DNA of 64,000 bases, from contig NZ_JALXBJ010000034.1 of assembly GCF_026991495.1 (NCBI RefSeq), positions 1 through 64,000 on the forward strand, read 5' to 3'. The position numbers were made by a program, and so were the translations under genes. The notes beneath the pieces were generated by a model. The model saw only the letters and a program-made list of their open reading frames with translations, was not told the DNA's origin and ran no database searches. Source of the stretch: Thermococcus sp. (GTDB lineage: Archaea > Methanobacteriota_B > Thermococci > Thermococcales > Thermococcaceae). Numbering within the stretch: position 1 is the first letter of the stretch; each line of letters opens with the position of its first letter. Positions 34,870 through 42,732 of this stretch are shown piece by piece.

Positions 34870-35385
34870 ATGCCGATAACGACGAAGACGGGAGATAAGG
34901 GTATGACCGGCCTCTTCACTGGGGAGAGGGTGGCCAAGTTCTCGGCGATAATGGAGGCCAACGGCACGATAGACGAGCTCGACAGCTTCCTCGGCGAGGC
35001 AAAGCACCAGCTGCCCGAGGATATGGCTGGAATAATAGAGAAGTTACAGGTGAAGCTGTACGACCTCATGGCCGAGGTAGCGAGCAGGGGAAAGCTTGAT
35101 AAGGTAAAGGGGGAGGACATAAAGTGGCTGGAAGATCTCATTGGGAAGTACGAGTCCGAGGTGACCCTTGAGGGCTTCGTAATACCCGGTTCAACCCCTG
35201 CGAGCGCAAAGCTCGACGTCTGCCGGGCGGTGGCGAGGAGGGCCGAGAGGATGGTATCCAGGCTCGTCCTTGAACACGGCTTTGGGCACAGCGCCCTGGT
35301 CTACCTCAACAGGCTCAGCGACCTGCTCTTCCTCATGGCGAGGTACGTTGAGCTCAGGGAGGGGAAGATCAGGTACGCGCGCTGA
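34870..35385 (+). CDS. PduO-type cob(I)alamin adenosyltransferase
   Basis: A 171-residue ATP:cob(I)alamin adenosyltransferase that makes adenosylcobalamin. Landmarks are T-K-T-G-D-K-G near the N terminus, N-G-T-I-D-E-L-D-S-F, F-V-I-P-G-S-T-P, C-R-A-V-A-R-R-A-E-R and L-N-R-L-S-D-L-L-F. ATG 34870 follows GAGGTGGTGAG. A GGGATAAAAAGG TATA element lies about 35 nt upstream. An N-terminal extension of 21 codons is open but would cross that promoter. Confidence 0.92.
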   Translation: MPITTKTGDKGMTGLFTGERVAKFSAIMEANGTIDELDSFLGEAKHQLPEDMAGIIEKLQVKLYDLMAEVASRGKLDKVKGEDIKWLEDLIGKYESEVTLEGFVIPGSTPASAKLDVCRAVARRAERMVSRLVLEHGFGHSALVYLNRLSDLLFLMARYVELREGKIRYAR

Positions 35386-35411
35386 AACATTTAGAAAAGG
35401 TAAAGAAAGGC

Positions 35412-37610
35412 TCACTGCTGCGGGCAGACGTCCTTCTCCGTGGGCGGGTTGGGGTTGAGCCCCTTCCTCTGCCTTATCTGCCTTATCACGTTGACCGCGA
35501 GCTCGCTCGGGACGCGCTTGAAGCCAGCGTGCTCCGTTGTCCAGAGGGCCTTTCCGCTGGTCGCGCCGCGTATGGCACCGGCGAACCCGAACATCTCGGC
35601 GACCGGGGCCTCGCCTATGATTATCATGACCTCGCCCTCCTGGCGCATGTCTATGAGCTGGCCGCGCCTCTGGTTGAGCTCCCTGCTGACGGGCCCCATG
35701 TACTCGTAGGGGATGTTGATGATGACCTTCTGGTACGGCTCGTAGAGGACGGGGTTGGCCTTCATCATGGCGCAGTGGATGGCCGTCCTTATCGCGGGGT
35801 AGATCTGGGCGGGGCCGCGGTGGACGTTGTCCTCGTGTATCTTGGCGTCGTGGAGTCTGACAATTACCTTCATAACGGGCTCCTTGGCGAGCGGGCCCTC
35901 GTCCATGGCCATGTGGAAGCCGTCCACGAGCAGGTCCATGACCTCGTTGAGGTACTGGATACCCTTGGTGTTGTCGAGGAACATGTTGCCGTTGTAGACG
36001 TCGACGATGCCCTTGGCGATTTCGTAGTCCATGCCGAGCTCGGCGAGCTTCTTGGCGACCTCCTTCGGGTTCTTGGGCCGGCCCTCGGGTATGTCCCCCT
36101 CGTGTATCGCCTCGTATATCTCATCCGGCATCGGCTCGACGGTTATGTAGAACCTGTTGTGCTTGTTCGGGGACTTCCCTTCGACTATGGGGCTCACCTT
36201 GGTTATGCTCTCGCGGTAGACGACGATCGGCGGCGAGACGTCAACGTCCAGCTTCCACTCAGTCTTGAGCCTGTAGAGCTTTACCTCAAGGTGGAGCTCG
36301 CCCATGCCGCTGAGGAGGTGCTGACCGGTCTCTTCGTCTATCTTGACGTGGAGTGTCGGGTCTTCCTTCGCCAGCTGCCTCAGGGCCTCGATCAGCTTTG
36401 GAAGGTCTTTGACGTTCTTGGCCTCTATAGCGACGGTAACAACGGGCTCGCTCGTGTAGTGGAGTGCCTCAAAGGGCTCGATCTTCTCAACCGAGACCGT
36501 CTCACCGGCCATTGCGTCGCGGAGCCCCGTTACGGCCACTATGTTCCCGGCAGGCACCGCCTCCATGTTGATCCTCTCCGGCCCCATGTAGATGCCGACC
36601 TGCTGTATCCTCGCCTTCCTCTTGCTGTTTATCAGGTAGACCTCCTGGCCCGCCTTCACGGTGCCGCTCCAGACGCGCCCGGTTGCCACTTCACCGGCGT
36701 GCTTGTCGAGGATTATCTTCGTTACAACCATGACCATCTTGCCCTTGGGGTCGCAGCCCATCATGGCCTGCCCTATCTCGGTGTCTATGTCTCCCCTCCA
36801 GAGATGGGGGATCCTGTACTTCTGGGCTTCGAGCGGGTTGGGGAGGTGTCTGACGACCATATCGAGGACGACGACGTGAAGCGGGGCCTTCTTCCTTAGG
36901 GTCTTCAGGTCGCCGGCGTTGGTGAGCTCAACTATATCCTTGAAGGTCACGCCGGTTCTCTTCATGAACGGAACGCTCAGGGCCCAGTTGTAGTACGCAC
37001 TACCGAAGGCCACGCTGCCGTCGTTGACGTTGACGAGCCACTTCTTCTTGAACTCGTCCGGGGCGTAGCGCTTGATGAGCCTGTTGACGTCGGTGATGAT
37101 CTTCGCGAACCTGTTGAGTATCTCGTTCGGCCCGAGCTTGAGCTCCTTTATGAGCCTGTCCACCTTGTTTATGAAGAGCACGGGGGTAACGTACTCCCTG
37201 AGGGCCTGCCTGAGAACGGTCTCGGTCTGGGGCATAACGCCTTCGACGGCGTCAACCACTATTATCGCGCCGTCTATTGCACGCATGGCCCTCGTAACGT
37301 CTCCTCCGAAGTCCACGTGGCCGGGGGTGTCGATGAGGTTTATGAGGTAGTCCTGCCCCTCGTACTTGTGGACCATCGAGACGTTGGCGGCGTTGATTGT
37401 GATGCCCCTCGCCTGCTCCTGCTCGTCGAAATCGAGGACGAGCTGCTTTCCAGCTAATTCTTCGCTAATCATCCCGGCTCCGGCGAGCAGGTTGTCGCTC
37501 AGAGTCGTCTTGCCGTGGTCAATATGAGCGGCGATGCCCATGTTCCTGATCCTCTCAGGCTGGGTCATGAGCTCTTTGATCTTTGCGATCATCTCTTCCC
37601 TTCTTCCCAT
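35412..37610 (-). CDS. fusA: Translation elongation factor 2
   Basis: A 732-residue archaeal EF-2, the GTPase that drives ribosomal translocation. G1 A-H-I-D-H-G-K-T-T, the G-I-T-I-N switch I, D-T-P-G-H (G3) and N-K-V-D (G4) are present. The C-terminal N-V-H-R-G-P-A-Q segment carries the His modified to diphthamide. Full length, monocistronic. Confidence 0.97.
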   Translation of the reverse strand: MGRREEMIAKIKELMTQPERIRNMGIAAHIDHGKTTLSDNLLAGAGMISEELAGKQLVLDFDEQEQARGITINAANVSMVHKYEGQDYLINLIDTPGHVDFGGDVTRAMRAIDGAIIVVDAVEGVMPQTETVLRQALREYVTPVLFINKVDRLIKELKLGPNEILNRFAKIITDVNRLIKRYAPDEFKKKWLVNVNDGSVAFGSAYYNWALSVPFMKRTGVTFKDIVELTNAGDLKTLRKKAPLHVVVLDMVVRHLPNPLEAQKYRIPHLWRGDIDTEIGQAMMGCDPKGKMVMVVTKIILDKHAGEVATGRVWSGTVKAGQEVYLINSKRKARIQQVGIYMGPERINMEAVPAGNIVAVTGLRDAMAGETVSVEKIEPFEALHYTSEPVVTVAIEAKNVKDLPKLIEALRQLAKEDPTLHVKIDEETGQHLLSGMGELHLEVKLYRLKTEWKLDVDVSPPIVVYRESITKVSPIVEGKSPNKHNRFYITVEPMPDEIYEAIHEGDIPEGRPKNPKEVAKKLAELGMDYEIAKGIVDVYNGNMFLDNTKGIQYLNEVMDLLVDGFHMAMDEGPLAKEPVMKVIVRLHDAKIHEDNVHRGPAQIYPAIRTAIHCAMMKANPVLYEPYQKVIINIPYEYMGPVSRELNQRRGQLIDMRQEGEVMIIIGEAPVAEMFGFAGAIRGATSGKALWTTEHAGFKRVPSELAVNVIRQIRQRKGLNPNPPTEKDVCPQQ

Positions 37611-37657
37611 AACACACCACCTTTCCAGTATGAGCTTTCGGCTTAACTTAAAAGGCC

Positions 37658-37673
37658 CGGTTATAAAGCTTTT
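37658..37673 (-). promoter_or_regulatory. TATA box for EF-2
   Basis: On the minus strand AAAGCTTTATAACCGG lies about 50 nt before the EF-2 ATG. Confidence 0.5.
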
Positions 37674-37744
37674 CCCGGTTCCCGGTGGGGTCTTGAACCT
37701 CTGGGTGAAGCGCTTAAACCGGATTCAATTCCCCAAAAATGCCC

Positions 37745-37758
37745 AAGAAAGCTTATAA
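37745..37758 (+). promoter_or_regulatory. TATA box for the DUF59 pair
   Basis: AAGAAAGCTTATAAC lies about 32-45 nt before the ATG at 37789, which is preceded by CGGTGAGAGC. Confidence 0.5.
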
Positions 37759-37788
37759 CATGGTCATTGAACTCCAGCCGGTGAGAGC

Positions 37789-38148
37789 ATGAAGGTCTAC
37801 ACGCCAGACAGGGAGTGGCCCCCCGAGTACAGGGAGGTCCTCGAGGAGCTCGGGAAGATAACCGATCCTGTCACAGGGGGAGATGTCCTCGACTCCGGGG
37901 TTATAGCCGGCCTTGAAGTCGGGGAGAGGGTTCTCAAGGTGTGGCTGAAGTTCGAGAGCAACGCGGAACACAACATAATCGGCGAGAGCGCGATAGCCTA
38001 CTCCAAGATAATCGGGGACATAATGGAGCGCTTCGCCCTGGTTAAGTTCGACAACGTCTACGTCTACGACCTCGGCAACCATCTCGTCGGCGTCTTCGAG
38101 AACAAGAAGGGCTACAAGGCAGGAGACCTCAGCGGGGAGAGGGTGTAG
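37789..38148 (+). CDS. DUF59/MIP18-like protein
   Basis: A 119-residue protein of the DUF59 (MIP18/PaaD-like) family, usually linked to iron-sulfur protein maturation. It shows I-T-D-P-V-T-G-G-D-V-L-D-S-G-V near 25-40. The Cys often present in functional DUF59 proteins is absent. A second DUF59 protein follows after 1 nt, and the two probably act as a pair. Confidence 0.8.
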   Translation: MKVYTPDREWPPEYREVLEELGKITDPVTGGDVLDSGVIAGLEVGERVLKVWLKFESNAEHNIIGESAIAYSKIIGDIMERFALVKFDNVYVYDLGNHLVGVFENKKGYKAGDLSGERV

Positions 38149-38149
38149 C

Positions 38150-38548
38150 GTGGGGCTCTTCGGAATATTTAAGGGGCCCAAGAGGAGGCCCAAGAAGGGG
38201 CCGAGGGAAGACCTTCCCCCCGAGGTAATGGCCGTCGTTGAGAGGCTCAAAAGCGTCATTGACCCCGAGACGGGCCTTGATATAGTCGATGAGGGGCTCG
38301 TGTACGGTTTGACGGTTGAGGGAAAGCTCGTCCAGGTCTTCCTCCTCTTGGCGAGGTCAACGCCCGAGTGCCACTTCTGCCAGACGATAGCAGTGAACGT
38401 CCAGAGGAGGATTTTAAGGGACGCGATAAGCGTACTCAGGGAGCAGGGTTTCGAAAGAATCGAGCTGTACAACGAGATCGGTCTTCTCCTTGAGGATTGG
38501 TCTGTGGAGAAGGAGGTTAGTGAAAGACCCCGAGTGCGAGCTTCCTGA
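38150..38548 (+). CDS. DUF59/MIP18-like protein with conserved Cys pair
   Basis: A 132-residue DUF59 protein: S-V-I-D-P-E-T-G-L-D-I-V-D-E-G-L-V is the family signature, and P-E-C-H-F-C-Q carries two Cys as expected for a functional member. It starts at GTG 38150. The C-terminal coding region overlaps the convergent mnhD gene by 32 nt. Confidence 0.82.
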   Translation: MGLFGIFKGPKRRPKKGPREDLPPEVMAVVERLKSVIDPETGLDIVDEGLVYGLTVEGKLVQVFLLLARSTPECHFCQTIAVNVQRRILRDAISVLREQGFERIELYNEIGLLLEDWSVEKEVSERPRVRAS

Positions 38549-40085
38549 CCGCGTCAATGTAGGCTCCGTAGTCCATCGCCTGAACCGCAGCAGGGTGGAA
38601 GTAGAGGTCTATGACGGTCGGGGCCAGCAGACCGATGCCGATTACGAGGAGGGCCAGCAGGAGATTGATGCCCGTGAATAGGCCGGGATCCCCAGTTGCC
38701 GGGCTTCCTTCGTGCTGTCCGGCGTGATGTCCGTGCACTTCAGCAGGCTTCCCGCGCCACAGGGTTATGAAGAGCCTGAAGTAGGCCCAAGCCGCGATGG
38801 CGCTCGTTATTATGACAACCGACGCGAGCCACGGGCTGACCTGCAGGAGGGCGTTGTAGATGAGCATCTTGCTGAAGAAGACGTTGAGCGGAGGCACTCC
38901 AACGAGGCTCAGGACAGCCACCGCGAAGAGGGCGGTGGTGAGGGGCATTCCCTTCCCAACCCCGGCCAGGCCATCGAGGCTGCTCTCCCCAGTCCTGTAG
39001 ATGAACGCCCCAACGGTGAAGAAGAGGAGCCCCTTGGCAAGGGCGTGGTTCACAATGTGGAAGTTTATGGCGAGCAGCGCCAGCTGGCTACCGACCCCGA
39101 GGGTCATGAAGAGGTAGCCCATGTGGAGTATTGTCGAGTAAGCTATGATCCTCTTCACGTTCTTCTGAACGAGCATCATCACCGAGCCAAGGAAGGCCGT
39201 TGATGCCCCGAGGGTGAAGAAGGTCAGGCTGAGCGCCTCCGGGAGGTAGCCCTGGAAGACCGTGTAGAGGAACCTTGAGAGGGCGTATATCCCTACCACC
39301 TCAACAAAGCCGCTTAGAACAGCCCCCACCGGGATTGGAGCCCCCTGATAAGCGTCCGGAAGCCAGTAGTGGCCCGGGAAGATTGCGCTCTTCACGATGA
39401 CGGTTGAGATCGTTAAGGCGAAGAAGATCGCGAGGGCGAGAGAGGGGTCGCCGAAGACCTTAACCGTTACCGGGAACCCTATCCCATGGAACTTTGCGCT
39501 CAGGTCGGCCATGTTGACAGTGCCGAGGGAGGCGTAGACGAAGCCGAGGGCGAGGAAGTAGAGGCTCGTTGCAACGGCCCCGCTTATGCCGTACTTGAAG
39601 GCGCCCTCGACCGCGTCGCTCCTGTTCCTGTAGAAGCCGACGATGGCGTAGGCTGAGGCACCGAGAACCTCGAGCATGACGAAGAGGTTGAAGGCGTCGC
39701 CGGTCATGAAGGCCCCGAAGGCCCCCGCCTCAAGGCCGAGGAGGAAGGTGTAGAAGAACTCCAGGCCATGGGATCGTATGAAGACCGCGGAGTAGAGACC
39801 GGCCAAGAGGAAGCCAAAGGCCGCGGTGAGGACTATGTTGGCGGAGAACCTGTCAACCTCGAACACTATGCCTATCGGGGCTATCCAGTTCCCGAAGGCG
39901 TAGACGAGGGGCTCGCTTGAGGAGTAGGCCTTGGCAAAAAGCCAGAGGGCCGAGAGAAAGGCTGCAGTCAGGGCGGTCAGGGCGTAGGCTATCACAACCT
40001 TCCTGTTCTTGCGGGTGAAGAAGGCCGTGAAGGGGAGGAAGAAGGCAAAGCCGAGCGGTACTACTGGAACGAGCCCTACCTCCAT
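38517..40085 (-). CDS. mnhD: Mrp-type Na+/H+ antiporter subunit D
   Basis: A 522-residue proton-conducting antiporter-like subunit (NuoN/MrpD/MbhH family), about 14 helices. The conserved Glu of the proton path is in M-L-E-V-L-G (near 137-142), and the Lys in T-V-I-V-K-S-A-I-F-P-G-H-Y-W-L-P-D-A-Y. A second Lys occurs near H-A-L-A-K-G-L. It is the last gene of the leftward nine-gene operon and ends overlapping a convergent DUF59 gene. It acts in the membrane with the small MnhC, E, F and G subunits to exchange Na+ and H+. Confidence 0.9.
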   Translation of the reverse strand: MEVGLVPVVPLGFAFFLPFTAFFTRKNRKVVIAYALTALTAAFLSALWLFAKAYSSSEPLVYAFGNWIAPIGIVFEVDRFSANIVLTAAFGFLLAGLYSAVFIRSHGLEFFYTFLLGLEAGAFGAFMTGDAFNLFVMLEVLGASAYAIVGFYRNRSDAVEGAFKYGISGAVATSLYFLALGFVYASLGTVNMADLSAKFHGIGFPVTVKVFGDPSLALAIFFALTISTVIVKSAIFPGHYWLPDAYQGAPIPVGAVLSGFVEVVGIYALSRFLYTVFQGYLPEALSLTFFTLGASTAFLGSVMMLVQKNVKRIIAYSTILHMGYLFMTLGVGSQLALLAINFHIVNHALAKGLLFFTVGAFIYRTGESSLDGLAGVGKGMPLTTALFAVAVLSLVGVPPLNVFFSKMLIYNALLQVSPWLASVVIITSAIAAWAYFRLFITLWRGKPAEVHGHHAGQHEGSPATGDPGLFTGINLLLALLVIGIGLLAPTVIDLYFHPAAVQAMDYGAYIDAVRKLALGVFH

Positions 40086-40094
40086 TTTACCACC

Positions 40095-40598
40095 TCAGTC
40101 GAATATTTTCCTCGCGTAGTCCTCGAAGTAGGCCACGATGTTCTCCTTCACTTCCCTCTCGTCGAGCGTGGAGACGTCTATCCAGTGGACGTAGAGCCAC
40201 TTTCCGTCGTCGCTTATGTCCACCACTATTGTCCCGGGAGTGTTGGTTATCGAGTTTGCCACGAGAACCTTGCCATAATCGCTCTCGACTTCGAGCGGGA
40301 CCCTTACTATTCCCGGGTTCGCCCTGAGCGTGAAGACCCTCTTGGCGACGTCTATGTGGGTCTTCGTCTCCTCTATGAGGAAGTAGCGGAGGCCGTAGAG
40401 CACCGCGTAGAACCACCTCCTCGGCGAGAATGCCTTGCGGTCGTCCTCTATGATCCAGTGGCCGACTATCAGGGAGACGACGAGGGCCACAACCGAGCCG
40501 GTAGCGAGGTCGTACTCGCTCACCGAGCCCGTGTAGAAGAGGTAGACGGCGAGCACTAAGACGAAGGTTCCCGGGGAGAGGCGGCCGGAAAAGCTCAT
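40095..40598 (-). CDS. mnhE: Mrp antiporter subunit E
   Basis: A 167-residue MnhE: hydrophobic N terminus, then V-A-N-S-I-T-N-T-P-G-T near the centre, the signature of the family. The ATG overlaps the preceding stop. In Pyrococcus MBH the equivalent subunit is MbhA. Confidence 0.9.
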   Translation of the reverse strand: MSFSGRLSPGTFVLVLAVYLFYTGSVSEYDLATGSVVALVVSLIVGHWIIEDDRKAFSPRRWFYAVLYGLRYFLIEETKTHIDVAKRVFTLRANPGIVRVPLEVESDYGKVLVANSITNTPGTIVVDISDDGKWLYVHWIDVSTLDEREVKENIVAYFEDYARKIFD

Positions 40599-40984
40599 TC
40601 CCTCTCACCTCCCATTATCTCCGCCATGTCCCTCGCATCGACGGTTCCGTGCAGCCTGTAGAACTGGATCGCGTAGGTAGTGAGGAGTATGTTCATTGCC
40701 ATCCCTATGACGACCGCCGTCAGGACGAGGGCCTGCGGCACGGGATCAACGGCCCTTCTCAGGAACTCTTCGAAGGTTATGTGCTTCTCGTAGATGGGCG
40801 GGAAAACCGGGTAGACGAGGCGGTAGCCTATCAGGATGAAGAGCATGTTTATGGCATCGCCCATGACGTTGAGCATTATTATCTTCTTGATGAGGTTTGA
40901 GCGCGTCGCAACGCCGTAGATCCCCAGGAAGATCATCGCAAAGAGCGTTATCGTGATGTAGAATATGAGGAAAGCCGCTATCAC
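40595..40984 (-). CDS. mnhC: Mrp antiporter subunit C (NuoK-like)
   Basis: A 129-residue three-helix protein of the NuoK/MrpC family, with the helix 3 Q-A-L-V-L-T-A-V-V-I-G pattern. GTG 40984 overlaps the stop of mnhB (GTGA). An upstream extension of 12 codons lies in the previous gene and is not used. An insert of about 25 residues between helices 2 and 3 resembles MbhG. Confidence 0.87.
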   Translation of the reverse strand: MIAAFLIFYITITLFAMIFLGIYGVATRSNLIKKIIMLNVMGDAINMLFILIGYRLVYPVFPPIYEKHITFEEFLRRAVDPVPQALVLTAVVIGMAMNILLTTYAIQFYRLHGTVDARDMAEIMGGERE

Positions 40985-41745
40985 TTCATCTCCCTCCTCA
41001 GAACCAGCTTGAAGATCCACTCTGGGACGCCGAGGGCCAGGAATACCGTCAGGAAGCCGAAGGTAACTGCCGTGTACTCGCCGACGTCGAGGTTGAAGAG
41101 ACCTGTCTCACCCGGCAGGAGGTCTATCTCAAGCACCTTCCCGCCGTACAGGAGCACGGGTGCAACGACTGTTGCGAGGATTATGGCGAGGCCGAGGGCG
41201 TAGGCGGAGATGGTGTGCCTCAGTGTGAGCCCCTGCCTCTCCAGCGTAAACTTGGAGAAGGCCGCGAAGAGGAGGAGCGTGGCGACGGCCATGGCGGAGC
41301 CGGCCTGGAAGCCGCCGCCCGGGGTCAGGTGTCCGTGGAGCGCTATGGAGGCTGAGATCGAGACTATCATGACGACGACGAGTTTTGTAGTCGTGCGCGT
41401 TATCGTGTCCATGTGTCTGTGCGGTTCCCTTGCCTCAAGGGCCCGGACCTCCATCCCCTGCTCCCTCGTGAGCCTGAGGACGCTCAACGCCCCCATTATC
41501 GCGAGGAAGAAAACGAAGGTCTCAAACAGGGTATCGAAGCCGCGGTAGTTCCAGACTATTGCCGTCACAACCTCCGGGCTGTGGCTCGTCAGGCCCTCGT
41601 GGGCGAAGGCGTGGCTCAGGTAGAACTCCCCCAAGGGTCTCAGGGGGTTCTCGGCTATCCCGAGCACGTCCCTTACGGTCACGGCGTAGGATACGAACAG
41701 GAAGGCGATTAGGAACGAAAGCGCCACGAAAACATCCTTTTTCAT
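40981..41745 (-). CDS. mnhB: MbhE-MnhB fusion subunit of Mrp-type antiporter
   Basis: A 254-residue protein. Residues 1-95 resemble MbhE/the end of MrpA (V-W-N-Y-R-G-F-D-T-L-F-E-T). Residues 110-250 are a standard MnhB domain (H-G-H-L-T-P-G-G-G-F-Q-A-G). The two are separate genes (mbhE, mbhF) in Pyrococcus MBH operons, so here they are joined. Translation is coupled to both neighbours by overlapping start and stop codons. Confidence 0.86.
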   Translation of the reverse strand: MKKDVFVALSFLIAFLFVSYAVTVRDVLGIAENPLRPLGEFYLSHAFAHEGLTSHSPEVVTAIVWNYRGFDTLFETFVFFLAIMGALSVLRLTREQGMEVRALEAREPHRHMDTITRTTTKLVVVMIVSISASIALHGHLTPGGGFQAGSAMAVATLLLFAAFSKFTLERQGLTLRHTISAYALGLAIILATVVAPVLLYGGKVLEIDLLPGETGLFNLDVGEYTAVTFGFLTVFLALGVPEWIFKLVLRREMK

Positions 41746-41999
41746 TCTCCCACCTCGTAGCGCTCTGTCTTGTTTATGGCGAGGATCACGAGCGCCGTGT
41801 AGGCGCCGACTGCTATGGCGAGGTAGGCGAGGACTATGTCCGGGGCGGCGAGGATGTAGAAGCCGAGGGCGAAGAAGGTAGACTGGACTGAACTCAGGGC
41901 TAAAGCCTTGAGCAGGTCGCGCTCCTTCATGGCGAGGTAGCTGAAGACGAAGCCGAATGAAACGACTATGGCCAGTATGATGAGGTGAAGCTCTATCAC
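41742..41999 (-). CDS. DUF4040 (MbhD/MrpA C-terminal-like) subunit
   Basis: An 85-residue, three-helix protein of the DUF4040 family, equivalent to MbhD or the C-terminal module of MrpA. It has the A-P-D-I-V-L-A-Y-L-A-I-A-V-G signature. It starts at GTG 41999, overlapping the mnhG stop. Confidence 0.87.
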   Translation of the reverse strand: MIELHLIILAIVVSFGFVFSYLAMKERDLLKALALSSVQSTFFALGFYILAAPDIVLAYLAIAVGAYTALVILAINKTERYEVGE

Positions 42000-42451
42000 C
42001 GCCCCAACCTCCTGAAGGTGAACTTCGGCTCTTCCTCCTCCCCGGGGGTTTCCTCGTGCTCCCTCACGAGCTCGGCGACATCGCTCCTCTCCGGGAGATC
42101 CTCCTCCAATTGGTCGACCTTTAACTTAGGCTTCTTCCCGATCCTGCCGAAGTAAACGGCTGAGACTATGGAGTGGGAACCCGTGGGGGCTATGACCAGG
42201 ATGAGAACGCCGACCGTGAAAGCTATGCCGGCCATGAAGAACCTCTGGCTTCCGAGGGGATGGTAGACGAGGGCAACGAGCCCGGCGCCGAAGACAGGCA
42301 ACGCTGCACCTCCTATAGTCCCAACAGTTGCGGCGTGCGTCCTCATGTAGAAATCGGGGAAGCGAAGGATCCCTATGGCGGCTATGAGGTCGTAAACGGC
42401 GCCGAGGAGTATCGCAATCGAGCCGATGAGGAAGACGGCCTCCTCGATCAT
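41996..42451 (-). CDS. mnhG: Mrp antiporter subunit G with long polar tail
   Basis: A 151-residue MnhG. The three-helix core shows I-L-R-F-P-D-F-Y-M-R-T-H-A-A-T, the family signature. Beyond it is a charged, Glu-rich C-terminal tail of about 50 residues, longer than in most MnhG proteins and predicted cytoplasmic and disordered. ATG 42451 overlaps the mnhF stop. Confidence 0.9.
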   Translation of the reverse strand: MIEEAVFLIGSIAILLGAVYDLIAAIGILRFPDFYMRTHAATVGTIGGAALPVFGAGLVALVYHPLGSQRFFMAGIAFTVGVLILVIAPTGSHSIVSAVYFGRIGKKPKLKVDQLEEDLPERSDVAELVREHEETPGEEEEPKFTFRRLGR

Positions 42452-42732
42452 ACCTCCACCTCCCCGTAGAGGACGTACTTGGTGTAGTAGATGTCCAACA
42501 TGAAGGCCCACAGCGACAGTATTATCGCACCGCTCGCGAGCATTATCGACTTGAAGTAGATCCCGAGGATGACCATGAAGGCGGCCATGTCGAAGGAGAG
42601 GCAGTCCACCGCGAGGATTATGTCTGCGGTGGTGGGCCCCCTTATGGCCCTTATCCCGTAGAGGACGAAGGCCAGCGTGTAGATGACCGCCGCGAAGTAG
42701 AGGACGCTGTCGAAGGCACTCACGATGTTCAC
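42448..42732 (-). CDS. mnhF: Mrp antiporter subunit F
   Basis: A 94-residue three-helix MnhF with R-A-I-R-G-P-T-T-A-D-I-I-L-A-V-D. GTG 42732 overlaps the stop of the preceding gene and has GGGGGTG upstream. A longer in-frame reading extends into the neighbour and is unlikely. Confidence 0.88.
   Translation of the reverse strand: MNIVSAFDSVLYFAAVIYTLAFVLYGIRAIRGPTTADIILAVDCLSFDMAAFMVILGIYFKSIMLASGAIILSLWAFMLDIYYTKYVLYGEVEV

Noticed and set aside
35529-36899. Long open frame (456 codons) antisense to EF-2
   Set aside because: It lies wholly inside the EF-2 gene, has low-complexity Val/Leu/Asp-rich content and no ribosome site. It results from GC-rich codon bias in the opposite strand.
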